A stretch of 13,733 nt of DNA from JAJZCD01 sp964570005 (GTDB taxonomy: Bacteria; Patescibacteriota; Saccharimonadia; Saccharimonadales; UBA4665): contig CAZMWE010000029.1 in NCBI GenBank assembly GCA_964570005.1, positions 1-13,733 on the forward strand, read 5' to 3'. Of the stretch, positions 1 through 7,760 are shown piece by piece (position 1 is the stretch's first letter; each line of letters begins with the position of its first letter). The position numbers and the translations under genes were made by a program. Below the pieces are notes generated by a model. That model was given only the letters and a program-made list of their open reading frames with translations, had not been told where the DNA came from and ran no database searches.

Positions 1-55
1 CTGTAAATCAGACGGCCTAGTGCCTACGGGGGTTCAAATCCCTCTCCCTGCACCA
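1..55 (+). tRNA. tRNA-Tyr(GUA), 3' part only
   Basis: The window opens in the anticodon loop CTGTAAA, which carries anticodon GTA. A long variable arm follows, as expected for class II tRNA-Tyr. The T arm (GGGGG, loop TTCAAAT, CCCTC) is at 28-44, the 3' acceptor strand TCCCTGC at 45-51, discriminator A at 52 and an encoded CCA at 53-55. The D arm and 5' acceptor strand lie outside the window, so acceptor pairing cannot be checked. It sits 3 nt before tRNA-Thr, so both probably come from one precursor. Confidence 0.9.
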
Positions 56-58
56 CTT

Positions 59-133
<75 letters not shown>

Positions 134-147
134 GGTGGAATTAGCCT

Positions 148-408
148 ATGTCTTTCCTTAAACAACTCGCTAAAGTACTTGTAGGTTTCATCGGCGCGGC
201 TCTGATAGGGGTTGGCGCTTTTTTAGTTTATGCTGGTGTACGTGACGGGTTCGGAAACCCCGCGGCCTGGTCGCGTCTAGCGTGGGTGTTAGGCGGCTTT
301 GCAACGCTCATCATGGGTTTCTATCTCTTTTATCATGCTTGCGACCGTGATATGGCAAAAACGATAGGTTGGATTCTGGACGCAGTTATTTTTCGTGTCT
401 GGCCCTGA
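148..408 (+). CDS. small two-TM membrane protein, unknown function
   Basis: An 86-residue protein that I do not recognise. It has two hydrophobic segments, about residues 8-30 (after FLKQ) and about 43-64, joined by a short polar loop containing RDGFGNP. A short tail with CDRDMAK ends in a hydrophobic FRVWP. The ATG is supported by AGGTGG at 133-138, nine bases upstream. That site begins on the last base of the tRNA-Thr CCA, so the gene is most simply co-transcribed with the tRNAs. It occupies the spot between a tRNA cluster and rpmG where many bacteria have translation or secretion genes, but it is not SecE, which has a different topology and no second hydrophobic hairpin of this kind. Function unassigned. 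Confidence 0.75.
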   Translation: MSFLKQLAKVLVGFIGAALIGVGAFLVYAGVRDGFGNPAAWSRLAWVLGGFATLIMGFYLFYHACDRDMAKTIGWILDAVIFRVWP

Positions 409-414
409 AGCTGC

Positions 415-423
415 TGTGGATAA
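415..423 (-). promoter_or_regulatory. isolated consensus DnaA-box-like 9-mer
   Basis: The minus strand reads TTATCCACA, a perfect match to the bacterial DnaA box, 18 bp before the -35 of the small-RNA promoter. It is solitary, and one perfect match by chance in a window this size is not rare, so it is recorded as a weak candidate only. Confidence 0.2.
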
Positions 424-440
424 TTCAGGTTGAAAAGTAC

Positions 441-469
441 TTGACAGTCAGACATAAGCGCGTTATCCT
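441..469 (+). promoter_or_regulatory. sigma70-type promoter of the small RNA unit
   Basis: A perfect -35 TTGACA (441-446) is followed by a 17-bp spacer and the -10 TATCCT (464-469). It predicts a start near 475-476. It is the strongest promoter-like sequence I found in the window. The transcript it drives meets a strong terminator before any sizeable reading frame. Confidence 0.75.
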
Positions 470-475
470 AGCAAT

Positions 476-570
476 AGAAGTGTAAATCCAAAAGAAATAC
501 ACTTAAGAAAATAATTTCTCTTGCAAGAAGAAGTGCAAAAATGCCGGTCTGATCAACCGGTATTTTTGTT
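476..570 (+). ncRNA. candidate small RNA of about 95 nt, unclassified
   Basis: This is the segment between the strong promoter at 441-469 and the intrinsic terminator ending near 570. The RNA would be A-rich with several hairpins: AAGTGTA (478-484) with TACACTT (498-504) around a 13-nt A-rich loop; GAAA/TTTC (507-518); TTGCA (521-525) with TGCAA (534-538); and the 12-bp terminator stem. The only ATG (541) opens three codons inside the terminator, so coding is unlikely. I do not recognise it as 6S, 4.5S/SRP, tmRNA, RNase P RNA or a known riboswitch. It could instead be an attenuated leader of rpmG, but rpmG has its own promoter beyond the terminator, which favours a free-standing RNA. Confidence 0.55.
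537..570 (+). terminator. intrinsic terminator of the small RNA unit
   Basis: A 12-bp stem, 537-548 with 556-567, has one G-U pair and a 7-nt loop CTGATCA. Its 3' arm ends in a T-run that continues as TTTTTGTTT. Confidence 0.85.
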
Positions 571-582
571 TATATTGAACAG

Positions 583-611
583 TTTACAAACCCGCCTACA
601 TCTGTTAAACT
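583..611 (+). promoter_or_regulatory. rpmG promoter, start-proximal
   Basis: -35 TTTACA (583-588), 17-bp spacer, -10 TAAACT (606-611). Only nine bases separate the -10 from the rpmG ATG, so transcription would begin about three bases before the start codon. The AGGG at 615-618 is just two bases from the ATG, too close for normal Shine-Dalgarno use. Confidence 0.55.
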
Positions 612-620
612 AACAGGGAT

Positions 621-827
621 ATGGCAAAAAAAGGCGACAAGCGCAAACTAGTTGGACTCGTGAGCGAAGAGTCCGGTGAGCGCATTTACTACACTAGCAA
701 GAACACACAGAACACGACTGAGAAGCTCAGTCTGAGGAAATACTCTCCCAAACTGCGCAAGCACGTGCTATTCGTGGAGACCAAGAAGAACCTTGGCCGC
801 AACGAAGTCAAACCGCGCAAACACTAA
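621..827 (+). CDS. rpmG: 50S ribosomal protein L33
   Basis: Ribosomal protein L33, a small component of the large subunit near the E site. The 68-residue protein starts MAKKGDKRK and carries the family core YYTSKNTQNTTEKLSLRKY (about residues 23-41) followed by SPKLRKHVLFVETK. It has no cysteine, so it belongs to the zinc-free form rather than the Cys4 form. Common L33 proteins are about 49-56 residues; this one has an extra basic tail of about 14 residues (KNLGRNEVKPRKH). The ATG is set by alignment to the family MAKK start. No usable Shine-Dalgarno sequence precedes it, and the promoter sits just upstream, so leaderless translation is possible. secE and nusG, frequent neighbours of rpmG, are not next to it. 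A strong terminator follows. Confidence 0.93.
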   Translation: MAKKGDKRKLVGLVSEESGERIYYTSKNTQNTTEKLSLRKYSPKLRKHVLFVETKKNLGRNEVKPRKH

Positions 828-849
828 ATCCTAGTTTCGATTTATAGTC

Positions 850-886
850 AAAATCCCGACAGTAGTAGTCGGGATTTTCAGTTTTT
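850..886. terminator. bidirectional terminator between rpmG and the GH15 gene
   Basis: A perfect 11-bp stem, AAAATCCCGAC (850-860) with GTCGGGATTTT (868-878), has a 7-nt loop AGTAGTA. A T-rich tract follows on the plus strand (to 886) and TTTT on the minus strand. It ends rpmG in one direction and the six-gene minus-strand block in the other; the GH15 stop codon touches the stem. Confidence 0.9.
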
Positions 887-2809
887 TACGTCTAAGAGTG
901 TGTTGATAAGTTCCGCATGACTCCAAACCAGTGGTACAACACCAAGTGGGGAGCCGTCAATCGGACTTATTTGTTCGCTCAAAGCGCCACTGGGGACTGC
1001 TTGCTTGAGTGTCCAGTCAATTAGTTTATCGGCATCCGGATTGCGCGCCAGCTGCATATAATACTGGGCCAGCCATAGGGTCGTGACCAGCCACGGATTG
1101 CCGAGATAGGGCGGGTCAGTTGCAAAATAGTTGTCATGTTCATACCGGGGGACACCACCAGACGGTGATTTGTCCAGCAATGTGTCTTCGACCGCCTTGA
1201 AAGTACTACGGATCGCGTTACTGCCGAATGCCTTGGTGGCAAACATCAGCGGCCCGTAAGCACTCGACACATCGAGCGTGTTATCGAATTGCAGTGACCC
1301 ATCGTCCTGGAGTAAGTAGCCCTTACGTAAATAACCGCGCTGTTCATCAAAAAAGATATGGCAGCCGGCGGCTACTTCATCGGCGACATCGCGCCAGTGT
1401 GCGGCATCGTCAGGGAACTCCAGCACCTCCGCCAGATCGGCGGCCGTCAGCAGCGCCCGGTACACAATCGCTGCGGTATAGGCAGTGGTCAGGAATTTTT
1501 CTTCCCACAGATCATAACTGGCGTGCGGCAACTGCGTAGATTCATCACGAAAATCGGCCATAAAGTTCGCCGCCGGCTGGATGAAGGTGGCATACATGCT
1601 CTCAATGAATTCTAAATCTTCGCTGGCCTCAAAATACTCGCCGAGCATATAAATGACGATGGCAGTTTCATCCTCCTGAATAGCCCGCTCGCTGTGCCGG
1701 CCGTGCACCAGCGGATGCCAGGTACTGCCGATAGCACGATCCGGCTGATATTTATGTGCCAGATAGCCTTCTGGATTGATAATGTCACGGCAAAAACTGA
1801 AGAAACGCTTCGGCTCATCAAACAGTCCAAGCCGGATTAGCGGCCACATCGCATAGGCACCGTCCCGCGGCCACACATAGCTGTAATAGTCACGCCCGTA
1901 GTTATAAATGGACGAATCACAACTGGCTATCACACCCCCTCGCTGGTCAGTGTGTGTCTTGATGACCAACAATGCCTTTTTAATAGCTTCTGTGTAGCCC
2001 TGAGGCAAGGTATTTAGGTGGGCTTCAGCCGGCTTGAACCAATCACGCCAGTATTCTTTTTGACGCTCCAGCCGGAAGCTGAGGCCTGATTGCAGAAGCT
2101 GTTCGTGGATCTTTTCGGCGCTCCACTGAGCATCGGCGGCCACAACCCAATAATCAACCACCTGACTTGAATTGGCAGACAAGCTCAAACTACAGCGCAG
2201 TACCGAATCAACCCCGCCATGTTCCACGGGGTTATTGCTAAGCTCGCCGTCTTCGGCATCCCGCCAAGTACCTTCCTTGCCTTCAATACCGTAGCCACCG
2301 ACCGAATATTGATCCATAGCCGTGCCATCCACGCCGTGCGCATAAATCACCAGGCTACACCGGCCCTTGTAATCCAAGATATAATTGCCATCCGGCTCGT
2401 ACAGCGCCGTATCGCCACGCCCGGCCCGTGAAATCTGGAACACCTGGTGAAAGAATATCCGCACCTGCCGCACCTTGTCCGCCTGGTTACGCACATTCAC
2501 CTGCCGACAAAAGGCGTTGAATTCATGATCAACAAAATCACGGAACGTCAGCTCCAGCTGTAATTGTTCATTCCGCATCACCACCCGACTCACCAGGGCG
2601 TTGCTCTCAAAATCAACTGCCGTCTGCCAGCCTTCATCGTCTACCCATGAAAACACGCCATCAACCCAGACACCGACCTTGTGGGGCAAGCTACGGGCCG
2701 TCGTCAGGTTATCGAGCCCGACGTAAGGGTAATAGAAATCGTGTACTAGCCCTGACTCGTCAAGGCCGACCGTCAAGCTGCCATTACCCAAAATTACCGG
2801 CCGACCCAT
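878..2809 (-). CDS. GH15 glucoamylase-like glycoside hydrolase
   Basis: Exo-acting alpha-glucosidase of family GH15, expected to release glucose from non-reducing ends of alpha-1,4/1,6-glucan. Trehalose or isomalto-oligosaccharide is an alternative substrate. The 643 residues are full length for the prokaryotic type: an N-terminal beta-sandwich domain (about 1-260) and an (alpha/alpha)6 barrel (about 270-643). Visible signatures are YVWPRDGAY (311-319), QEDETA (378-383), DLWEEK (433-438) with the likely general acid E436, and LSEQ (610-613) with the likely base E612, before PLVWSHAEL (626-634). There is no signal peptide, so it is probably cytosolic. The ATG has AGGAAAGG six bases upstream. 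It lies 40 bp after the GH57 gene and is the last gene of the minus-strand block. Exact substrate is inferred. Confidence 0.9.
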   Translation of the reverse strand: MGRPVILGNGSLTVGLDESGLVHDFYYPYVGLDNLTTARSLPHKVGVWVDGVFSWVDDEGWQTAVDFESNALVSRVVMRNEQLQLELTFRDFVDHEFNAFCRQVNVRNQADKVRQVRIFFHQVFQISRAGRGDTALYEPDGNYILDYKGRCSLVIYAHGVDGTAMDQYSVGGYGIEGKEGTWRDAEDGELSNNPVEHGGVDSVLRCSLSLSANSSQVVDYWVVAADAQWSAEKIHEQLLQSGLSFRLERQKEYWRDWFKPAEAHLNTLPQGYTEAIKKALLVIKTHTDQRGGVIASCDSSIYNYGRDYYSYVWPRDGAYAMWPLIRLGLFDEPKRFFSFCRDIINPEGYLAHKYQPDRAIGSTWHPLVHGRHSERAIQEDETAIVIYMLGEYFEASEDLEFIESMYATFIQPAANFMADFRDESTQLPHASYDLWEEKFLTTAYTAAIVYRALLTAADLAEVLEFPDDAAHWRDVADEVAAGCHIFFDEQRGYLRKGYLLQDDGSLQFDNTLDVSSAYGPLMFATKAFGSNAIRSTFKAVEDTLLDKSPSGGVPRYEHDNYFATDPPYLGNPWLVTTLWLAQYYMQLARNPDADKLIDWTLKQAVPSGALSEQISPIDGSPLGVVPLVWSHAELINTLLDVKN

Positions 2810-2849
2810 GTACGACCTTTCCTGATACTACCCACCATAAGCAGTATTA

Positions 2850-4088
2850 TCAGACAGAAACACCCTTTTGTGCAAGTCGGAAATGCAAATCGTGGTAGGC
2901 GTTCATGAAATTCATGTAGGCTTCATACGGCGTATCGTAAGGGCTGAAATAGGCGTGGATATCACCGTCATTAAAGTACTTGGTACACATGTAGTAAAAG
3001 TGGTCGCTAGCCGTGAGTTTACGCCAATCTTCAATAAGCGCCAGGTCGCCGGTGCCCAGTATATGGTCGTAGAGCCCGTACAGCGCCTCGATAGCATTCG
3101 ATTGCATGCTGTTGCCAAGCCAAGCTGACAGGTCACGCTCAGTGTCTGCCCAGGTTACTGTGTCCGGCACATCGACTTCGTCCTTCGGTTCAAAGGCTTC
3201 GGCCGCTTCAGTTACGGTCATGAATGTGTGGTGCTTATTACGTAACCATTCCTTGGGCATGTGCGTCAGGAAGTCAAAGATACCGGTCTCACCCCACTGG
3301 TGTTCACCGAAAGTCTCGTAATCCATAAACAGATCGAAGTTAGTTGCATCCTGGTTATCAGCCAGCCAGCTGGCAAACTTTTCGGCGGTCAGCGGCCATA
3401 TCGGACTACTGCGATCACCAAAACGGAAGGCGATGTCGTCGCTCAAACGGTAGTTCTTCATGAGTAACCGAATGTTCTTGGTATAGGCCGGCCGGTATAC
3501 GTAATTGGGGCTGCGCCAGCCCAGAATCGGGTCCCAACCTTCCGCGAGTATCGCTTTATAGCCGGCTTTGTCGGCCCAATATGCTACGTCATTGTTGTAA
3601 CACAGCTCGGTATTACGAAAAGCTGTCGGCGTTACACCAAAGATTTTTTTGATCTTGTCGGCATGCATCTTGACCTGAGCCTCGAACTCTTCGCGGGAGT
3701 AGAAGAAGGACAGGCTATGGTGATAGGTTTCGGCCACTATTTCGACACGGCCAGTCTTAACCAGCTCCTGGAAGGAATGGAGGGCTTCGGGTGCCCATGC
3801 TTCAAGCTGCTCCAGTAGGGTGCCAGTGATGCTCAAAGAGAGCTTAAACTGCGGATGCTCATGAAGCATCTGCAGTAGCCGGGCATTGGTCGGTAGATAT
3901 GATTTTTCGGCGACTTTCCGCAAAGTGCGCTCATTGCTTGCCCCGTCTTCGTACGCGGCATTGAAGTATGTGTGGTCAACGCCGGCATCGAACACCGTAT
4001 AGTGACGAATACGGAATGGCTGATGCACATGCAAATACAGCACAATAGCTTTTTGGTTAGTCACAATCGTTTTGTGCGTTGTGCTCAT
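2850..4088 (-). CDS. GH57 alpha-amylase / 4-alpha-glucanotransferase-like
   Basis: Family GH57 retaining enzyme acting on alpha-1,4-glucan, as amylase or glucan-rearranging enzyme; the sequence alone does not separate these. In the 412 residues the GH57 motifs are visible: HVHQP (20-24), GRVEIVAETYHH (113-124), FRNTELCYNN (157-166) with likely nucleophile E161, and FMDYETFGEH (254-263) with likely acid/base D256. A C-terminal helical part follows, with LTASDHFYYM (358-367). No signal peptide is seen. The ATG overlaps the upstream glycosyltransferase stop in ATGA, with GGGAG a few bases before it, which indicates translational coupling. Pairing with a GT4 glycogen-synthase-like gene and GH15 points to intracellular glycogen-like polymer turnover. 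Confidence 0.92.
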   Translation of the reverse strand: MSTTHKTIVTNQKAIVLYLHVHQPFRIRHYTVFDAGVDHTYFNAAYEDGASNERTLRKVAEKSYLPTNARLLQMLHEHPQFKLSLSITGTLLEQLEAWAPEALHSFQELVKTGRVEIVAETYHHSLSFFYSREEFEAQVKMHADKIKKIFGVTPTAFRNTELCYNNDVAYWADKAGYKAILAEGWDPILGWRSPNYVYRPAYTKNIRLLMKNYRLSDDIAFRFGDRSSPIWPLTAEKFASWLADNQDATNFDLFMDYETFGEHQWGETGIFDFLTHMPKEWLRNKHHTFMTVTEAAEAFEPKDEVDVPDTVTWADTERDLSAWLGNSMQSNAIEALYGLYDHILGTGDLALIEDWRKLTASDHFYYMCTKYFNDGDIHAYFSPYDTPYEAYMNFMNAYHDLHFRLAQKGVSV

Positions 4089-5302
4089 ACTTCCGCTCCC
4101 GCCAGATGCTGGTTGTAAATACTTTCCAGTTTTTCGCTTGCATCGTCCCAGGACAATTGCTCGTATTCAAGTCGGGCATTCGCGATCAGGTTGTCCCGCA
4201 GTGGGTCGTTCTGGACTACAGCAGTGATCTGGTTTGCCATTTCATTGACATCCCAGAAATCAACTTTCAGACAGTTACGCAAGATTTCACTAACACCCGA
4301 CTGTTTAGTCACAAGCGCCGGGGTATTACCATAGCCGATAGCCTCAAGTGCCGTCAATCCGAATGGCTCAGAGGTTGATGGCATCACGAACAAATCGCCT
4401 ACCGCAAAGGCGTCGCGTAACCGCTTGCCACGCTGAAAATCGGTGAACAACACGTTTGCCCCAATTCCTAGATCAGCTGCTAGAGTAACCAGTTCGTAAT
4501 ACTGCTCGCCACTGCCAACAATCAGGAAGAGCGTTTTAGGAGCGCGATAGATCACTTCCTTGGCTGCCCGCAGTAAGCTCGGGAGTCCTTTCATGACCGT
4601 CAGACGGCCCACATTCACCACCACACGGTAGCCGTGCGTGCGCATAAGGTCCAAATAGCGGTAAACATTTTCATCGGCGCTTACCGTAATATCACCCAGT
4701 TCGATACTGTTATGTACGACTTCAATCTTATCCGCCGGGATGCCGTACTCGCGCATAATACAGTTTTTGGTATGCTGGCTCACGGCAATCACACGGTCAG
4801 CCAGAAGCATACTGAAGCCCTCGATTTCACGGACCAACGGGTTGCCCCCACCGATCATACCGGCACGGTCAGCTTCCACCGAGTGTACGTGCAAGATCAC
4901 CGGTACGCCTCGCTTCTCGCGCACGCGCATGGCTGCGCGAAAGGTAAGCCAATCATGGGCATGAACCAAGTCAAATTCACGATTATTAACCATGCTGGCT
5001 ACGGCGTGCTCATACAAAGCCTGCTGGTCATAAATGTTCAGCCACTCCTCAGAGCCGTCTTCGCGGATATATTTATAGCTGTCGTATGCGATACCCGACC
5101 GAATAATAGCTGCAACGCCCTGTGGTGTCGCCGAGCTGACCGTCATGAAGTCTATATCGTCATGACTGGCCTGATACGGGACAATGAACTCGATGTCGAT
5201 ACCGGAGCGTTTTGAAAGGGCCTTACACATCTGGAGACACGCCGTACCCAGACCGCCGCTATTGTGAGGTGGGAGTTCCCACCCGAGCATCAGTATTTTC
5301 AT
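4085..5302 (-). CDS. GT4-type glycosyltransferase, glycogen-synthase-like
   Basis: GT-B fold retaining glycosyltransferase, probably adding glucose from a nucleotide sugar to an alpha-glucan. The start MKILMLGWELPPHNSGGLGTA is typical of transferases annotated as glycogen synthase or family 4. The N-domain has the SGGLGTA loop (15-21) and HAHDW (114-118). The C-domain begins near NVGRLTVMKGL (230-240) and has SEPFGLTALEA (311-321), whose E312 and E320 form the EX7E motif that contacts the donor. At 405 residues it is full length. Neighbouring GH57 and GH15 genes support a role in storage glucan rather than envelope glycan, but the acceptor is inferred. The ATG has GAGGG only two bases away, a short spacing. 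A separate promoter lies in the 89-bp gap behind zwf. Confidence 0.85.
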   Translation of the reverse strand: MKILMLGWELPPHNSGGLGTACLQMCKALSKRSGIDIEFIVPYQASHDDIDFMTVSSATPQGVAAIIRSGIAYDSYKYIREDGSEEWLNIYDQQALYEHAVASMVNNREFDLVHAHDWLTFRAAMRVREKRGVPVILHVHSVEADRAGMIGGGNPLVREIEGFSMLLADRVIAVSQHTKNCIMREYGIPADKIEVVHNSIELGDITVSADENVYRYLDLMRTHGYRVVVNVGRLTVMKGLPSLLRAAKEVIYRAPKTLFLIVGSGEQYYELVTLAADLGIGANVLFTDFQRGKRLRDAFAVGDLFVMPSTSEPFGLTALEAIGYGNTPALVTKQSGVSEILRNCLKVDFWDVNEMANQITAVVQNDPLRDNLIANARLEYEQLSWDDASEKLESIYNQHLAGAEV

Positions 5303-5340
5303 TACCCTCTGATTTTTTAATAACGCACTGTTCTAGTGCC

Positions 5341-5369
5341 AGTATAGGTCAGTTGGCCCTCAAGCACAA
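5341..5369 (-). promoter_or_regulatory. probable internal promoter for the GT4-GH57-GH15 genes
   Basis: On the minus strand: -35 TTGTGC (5369-5364), 17-bp spacer, -10 TATACT (5346-5341). The predicted start near 5334 gives a leader of about 31 nt to the GT4 ATG. The -35 is weak (3 of 6). The gap contains no convincing terminator, so read-through from zwf is also possible. Confidence 0.45.
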
Positions 5370-5391
5370 CCGCTATTGTAGCTAAACTTCC

Positions 5392-6792
5392 TTAAGTATT
5401 TTCCACAGGGTACTTCGGTCCCGTCGAGCCTTTGGCATAGGGCAGCAGACCTTCACCGTCACGCTGCCAGCGCTGCAGCACGTGCTCGATAATCTCCCAA
5501 CTACGGATTACCTCAGCGGCACTAGCAAACAGTGTCTGATCACCACGAACAGCATCAACAATCACGCGCTCGTACGCCTCGGCTGGCCGCTGGTTGAATG
5601 ATTTGGCATAGTCAAAATCCATATCCGCATCAGCGGTAATATTTTGAATGCCTGGCTGCTTAGTCTGCAATCGCAGCGTAATGCCTTCCCGTGGCTGGAT
5701 GCGAAACACCAACCGGTTCCGTTCTTTGGGTACATCATTCCTCTGGCGAAAACACACGCTGATCTCGGTGAGCTTAGCATCGAGCGCCTTGCCGGTTTCC
5801 AGTACAACCGGTACATCACGCCACTGATCGTTATCAATCCGTAGCTCCAGCCGGGCGTACGTCTCTATGTTTGACTCAGGATTGTTCACTTCTTTGCGGT
5901 AACCGGCGTATTGTCCTCGTACCGCCACTGATGCCACGTTGCCCGGCGTAATAGCTTCGACAGCGCGAAGCAACTCCAGTTTATTGGCATGTATATCGTC
6001 ACTTTCGAGCTGTGGCGGACGTTGCATAGTAATTATGGCGAGCAGCTGCAATAGGTGGTTCTGTACGAAATCACGCAACGCGCCGGTCTGTTCATAAAAT
6101 GTGGCCCGGCCCTCGATATCGATCTGCTCGCGGCCCTGAATGAGAATATGGTCAATGTGCTCCCGGTTCCATACACTCTCGAACAAAGGATTCTGAAACC
6201 GGAACGTCAGGATATTCTGCACAGTTTCCTTAGCCACATAGTGGTCAATGCGGTAGATTTGGCCCTCATCAAAGTAGATACCCAAGTCACGCACCAGCTG
6301 CTTGGCAGATGCCAGATCGTAACCGAAAGGCTTTTCGATGAGCAAATGCGGATCTTCACCGCTTTTAAGCGATTTGTTGTGCCCAGTCTGGCCCATAAAC
6401 TTGATAACGGACGTAAATGCCTGGGCAGGTATGGACAAATAATACAACCGATTGACTTTATCATAGGCGTTTTCCACAGTTTGCAGGTGCTCAAGTAGCT
6501 CGCGGTACGCGTCAGCATTACCGAGGTCCATCTGCACCATAACCGTACTGTTTTTGAGTTTTTTTTCTACCCCATCGGCGTAGCTAAACTCACCCACGAA
6601 TGAACGCAGACGGGCGTAGACATCATCTTTGGTCACATCGCGCCGGCTAACGCCTATAATATGCAGCTGCTCCGGCAGGTCGCCGGCTTTCAGTAGCTGA
6701 TATAGCGCAGGCAGCAGCTTACGCTGCGCCAAATCGCCGGTGATGCCAAAGATGACCAGCACGAGCGGCCGCTTGAGATAGTCGTAGTTCAA
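5392..6792 (-). CDS. zwf: glucose-6-phosphate 1-dehydrogenase
   Basis: First enzyme of the oxidative pentose phosphate pathway: glucose-6-phosphate to 6-phosphoglucono-lactone, reducing NAD(P)+. The 466 residues start with a Rossmann domain with FGITGDLAQRKLLPAL (15-30). They continue with the substrate loop EKPFG (153-157), the phosphate-binding RIDHYVAKE (181-189) and GALRDFVQNHLLQ (237-249), whose H246 matches the catalytic base of characterised enzymes. Length is slightly under the usual 480-510. The start is TTG at 6790-6792, overlapping the gnd stop as TTGA. GGAGG lies about ten bases upstream and no better in-frame start is visible. The stop is followed by an 89-bp gap before the glucan genes. 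Confidence 0.97.
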   Translation of the reverse strand: MNYDYLKRPLVLVIFGITGDLAQRKLLPALYQLLKAGDLPEQLHIIGVSRRDVTKDDVYARLRSFVGEFSYADGVEKKLKNSTVMVQMDLGNADAYRELLEHLQTVENAYDKVNRLYYLSIPAQAFTSVIKFMGQTGHNKSLKSGEDPHLLIEKPFGYDLASAKQLVRDLGIYFDEGQIYRIDHYVAKETVQNILTFRFQNPLFESVWNREHIDHILIQGREQIDIEGRATFYEQTGALRDFVQNHLLQLLAIITMQRPPQLESDDIHANKLELLRAVEAITPGNVASVAVRGQYAGYRKEVNNPESNIETYARLELRIDNDQWRDVPVVLETGKALDAKLTEISVCFRQRNDVPKERNRLVFRIQPREGITLRLQTKQPGIQNITADADMDFDYAKSFNQRPAEAYERVIVDAVRGDQTLFASAAEVIRSWEIIEHVLQRWQRDGEGLLPYAKGSTGPKYPVENT

Positions 6793-7760
6793 GCTTTTGG
6801 GCCCTCCGTCGATCCGTGGGCGACTTGCTCGCGGATGCCTGGTTCCGCGCCTTCACCGTTCAAGGCGTGTCCGCCAAACTCGTTACGCATCGCCGCCAGG
6901 AGCTTTGTCGCAAAGCTGACCTTGCCATGTTGCGAAGCGATACGTACGGCCAGCGACCCCTGCACGATCGGCATTTTCAGGCCAACATCTTTGGCCGCTT
7001 CGAGGGTGTAGCGTGCTTCGCCATTCTCTGCCACATATCCCGTAATGCCGTCGAGGTTAGGATTTTTGCGCAGCGCATCACGGGCCAGCTCATTCAGCCA
7101 TGAAGTGATGACACTGTGGTGCTGCCAGACATCACCTGCGGCAGCCAGATCCAGATTTTTATATGGACCTTCTTTAAGGATATGATAGCCCTCGGCCAGC
7201 GCCTCCATCATGCCATACTCAATGGCATTGTGTGTCATCTTTACGAAGTGTCCGCTGCCGCTCTCACCGAAGTAGTGATATGCGCCTTCAGGCAAAGCAA
7301 GCGTTTTGAGCGCCGGTTCAATGAAACCGAACACTTCGTCCGTGCCACCGCCGGCCATCATGCAAAAACCGTTCTGGTAACCCCAAATGCCGCCGCTTAC
7401 GCCGATGTCTATTAGGTGCATGCCCGCGGCAGTTACTTTCTCGTTGAGCTTCTGTGTCATAACAAAATTTGAGTTGCCACCATCAACGATGATCGAGCCC
7501 TCCGGCACCAGCTTCAACCATTCATCGACCTGCGCGTCAACCACCGTATCGGGCAGCATTATCCACACAACCACCCGGTCACTACCAAATGCACGCAGCA
7601 CATCGGTTTTTTCATACGCTTTTACGGCGCCGTAGCCAGCCGCTTCGTCAATCGGCTCCCGGCTACGATTGTGCGCGATCACGGTGTGCTCACCGCTCTC
7701 GGCCAATTTGCGGGCAATTTGCATACCCATCCGCCCCAAACCCTGCACTGCTATCTTCAC
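6789..7760 (-). CDS. gnd: 6-phosphogluconate dehydrogenase (decarboxylating), short form
   Basis: Oxidatively decarboxylates 6-phosphogluconate to ribulose-5-phosphate. At 323 residues it is the short bacterial class (about 300) rather than the 470-residue E. coli class. It has Rossmann loop GLGRMG (7-12), VDGGNS (92-97), DIGVSGGIWG (118-127) and GHFVKMTHNAIEYGMM (170-185), with catalytic K174 and N178. After the second beta strand it reads HNRSRE (30-35), similar to the NADP-binding NRSRE of long-form enzymes, so NADP+ preference is plausible. The start is GTG (7758-7760), overlapping the pgl stop as GTGA, with GAGGG about nine bases upstream. Its own stop overlaps the zwf start. Confidence 0.96.
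   Translation of the reverse strand: MKIAVQGLGRMGMQIARKLAESGEHTVIAHNRSREPIDEAAGYGAVKAYEKTDVLRAFGSDRVVVWIMLPDTVVDAQVDEWLKLVPEGSIIVDGGNSNFVMTQKLNEKVTAAGMHLIDIGVSGGIWGYQNGFCMMAGGGTDEVFGFIEPALKTLALPEGAYHYFGESGSGHFVKMTHNAIEYGMMEALAEGYHILKEGPYKNLDLAAAGDVWQHHSVITSWLNELARDALRKNPNLDGITGYVAENGEARYTLEAAKDVGLKMPIVQGSLAVRIASQHGKVSFATKLLAAMRNEFGGHALNGEGAEPGIREQVAHGSTEGPKA

Noticed and set aside
4634..5215. Plus-strand open frame of 193 codons opposite the GT4 gene
   Set aside because: It is a shadow of a well-supported glycosyltransferase on the minus strand; it has no domain and no upstream signals.
5371..5391. Stem AGC-ACAA/TTGT-GCT just after the zwf stop as a terminator
   Set aside because: Short, bulged, and without a T-run. 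It overlaps the -35 of the probable internal promoter.
5398..6477. TTTTCCACA near 5398 and 6469 together with the perfect box at 415-423 as a replication origin
   Set aside because: The boxes are kilobases apart, two are imperfect and inside zwf, and there is no AT-rich unwinding region, dnaA or dnaN.
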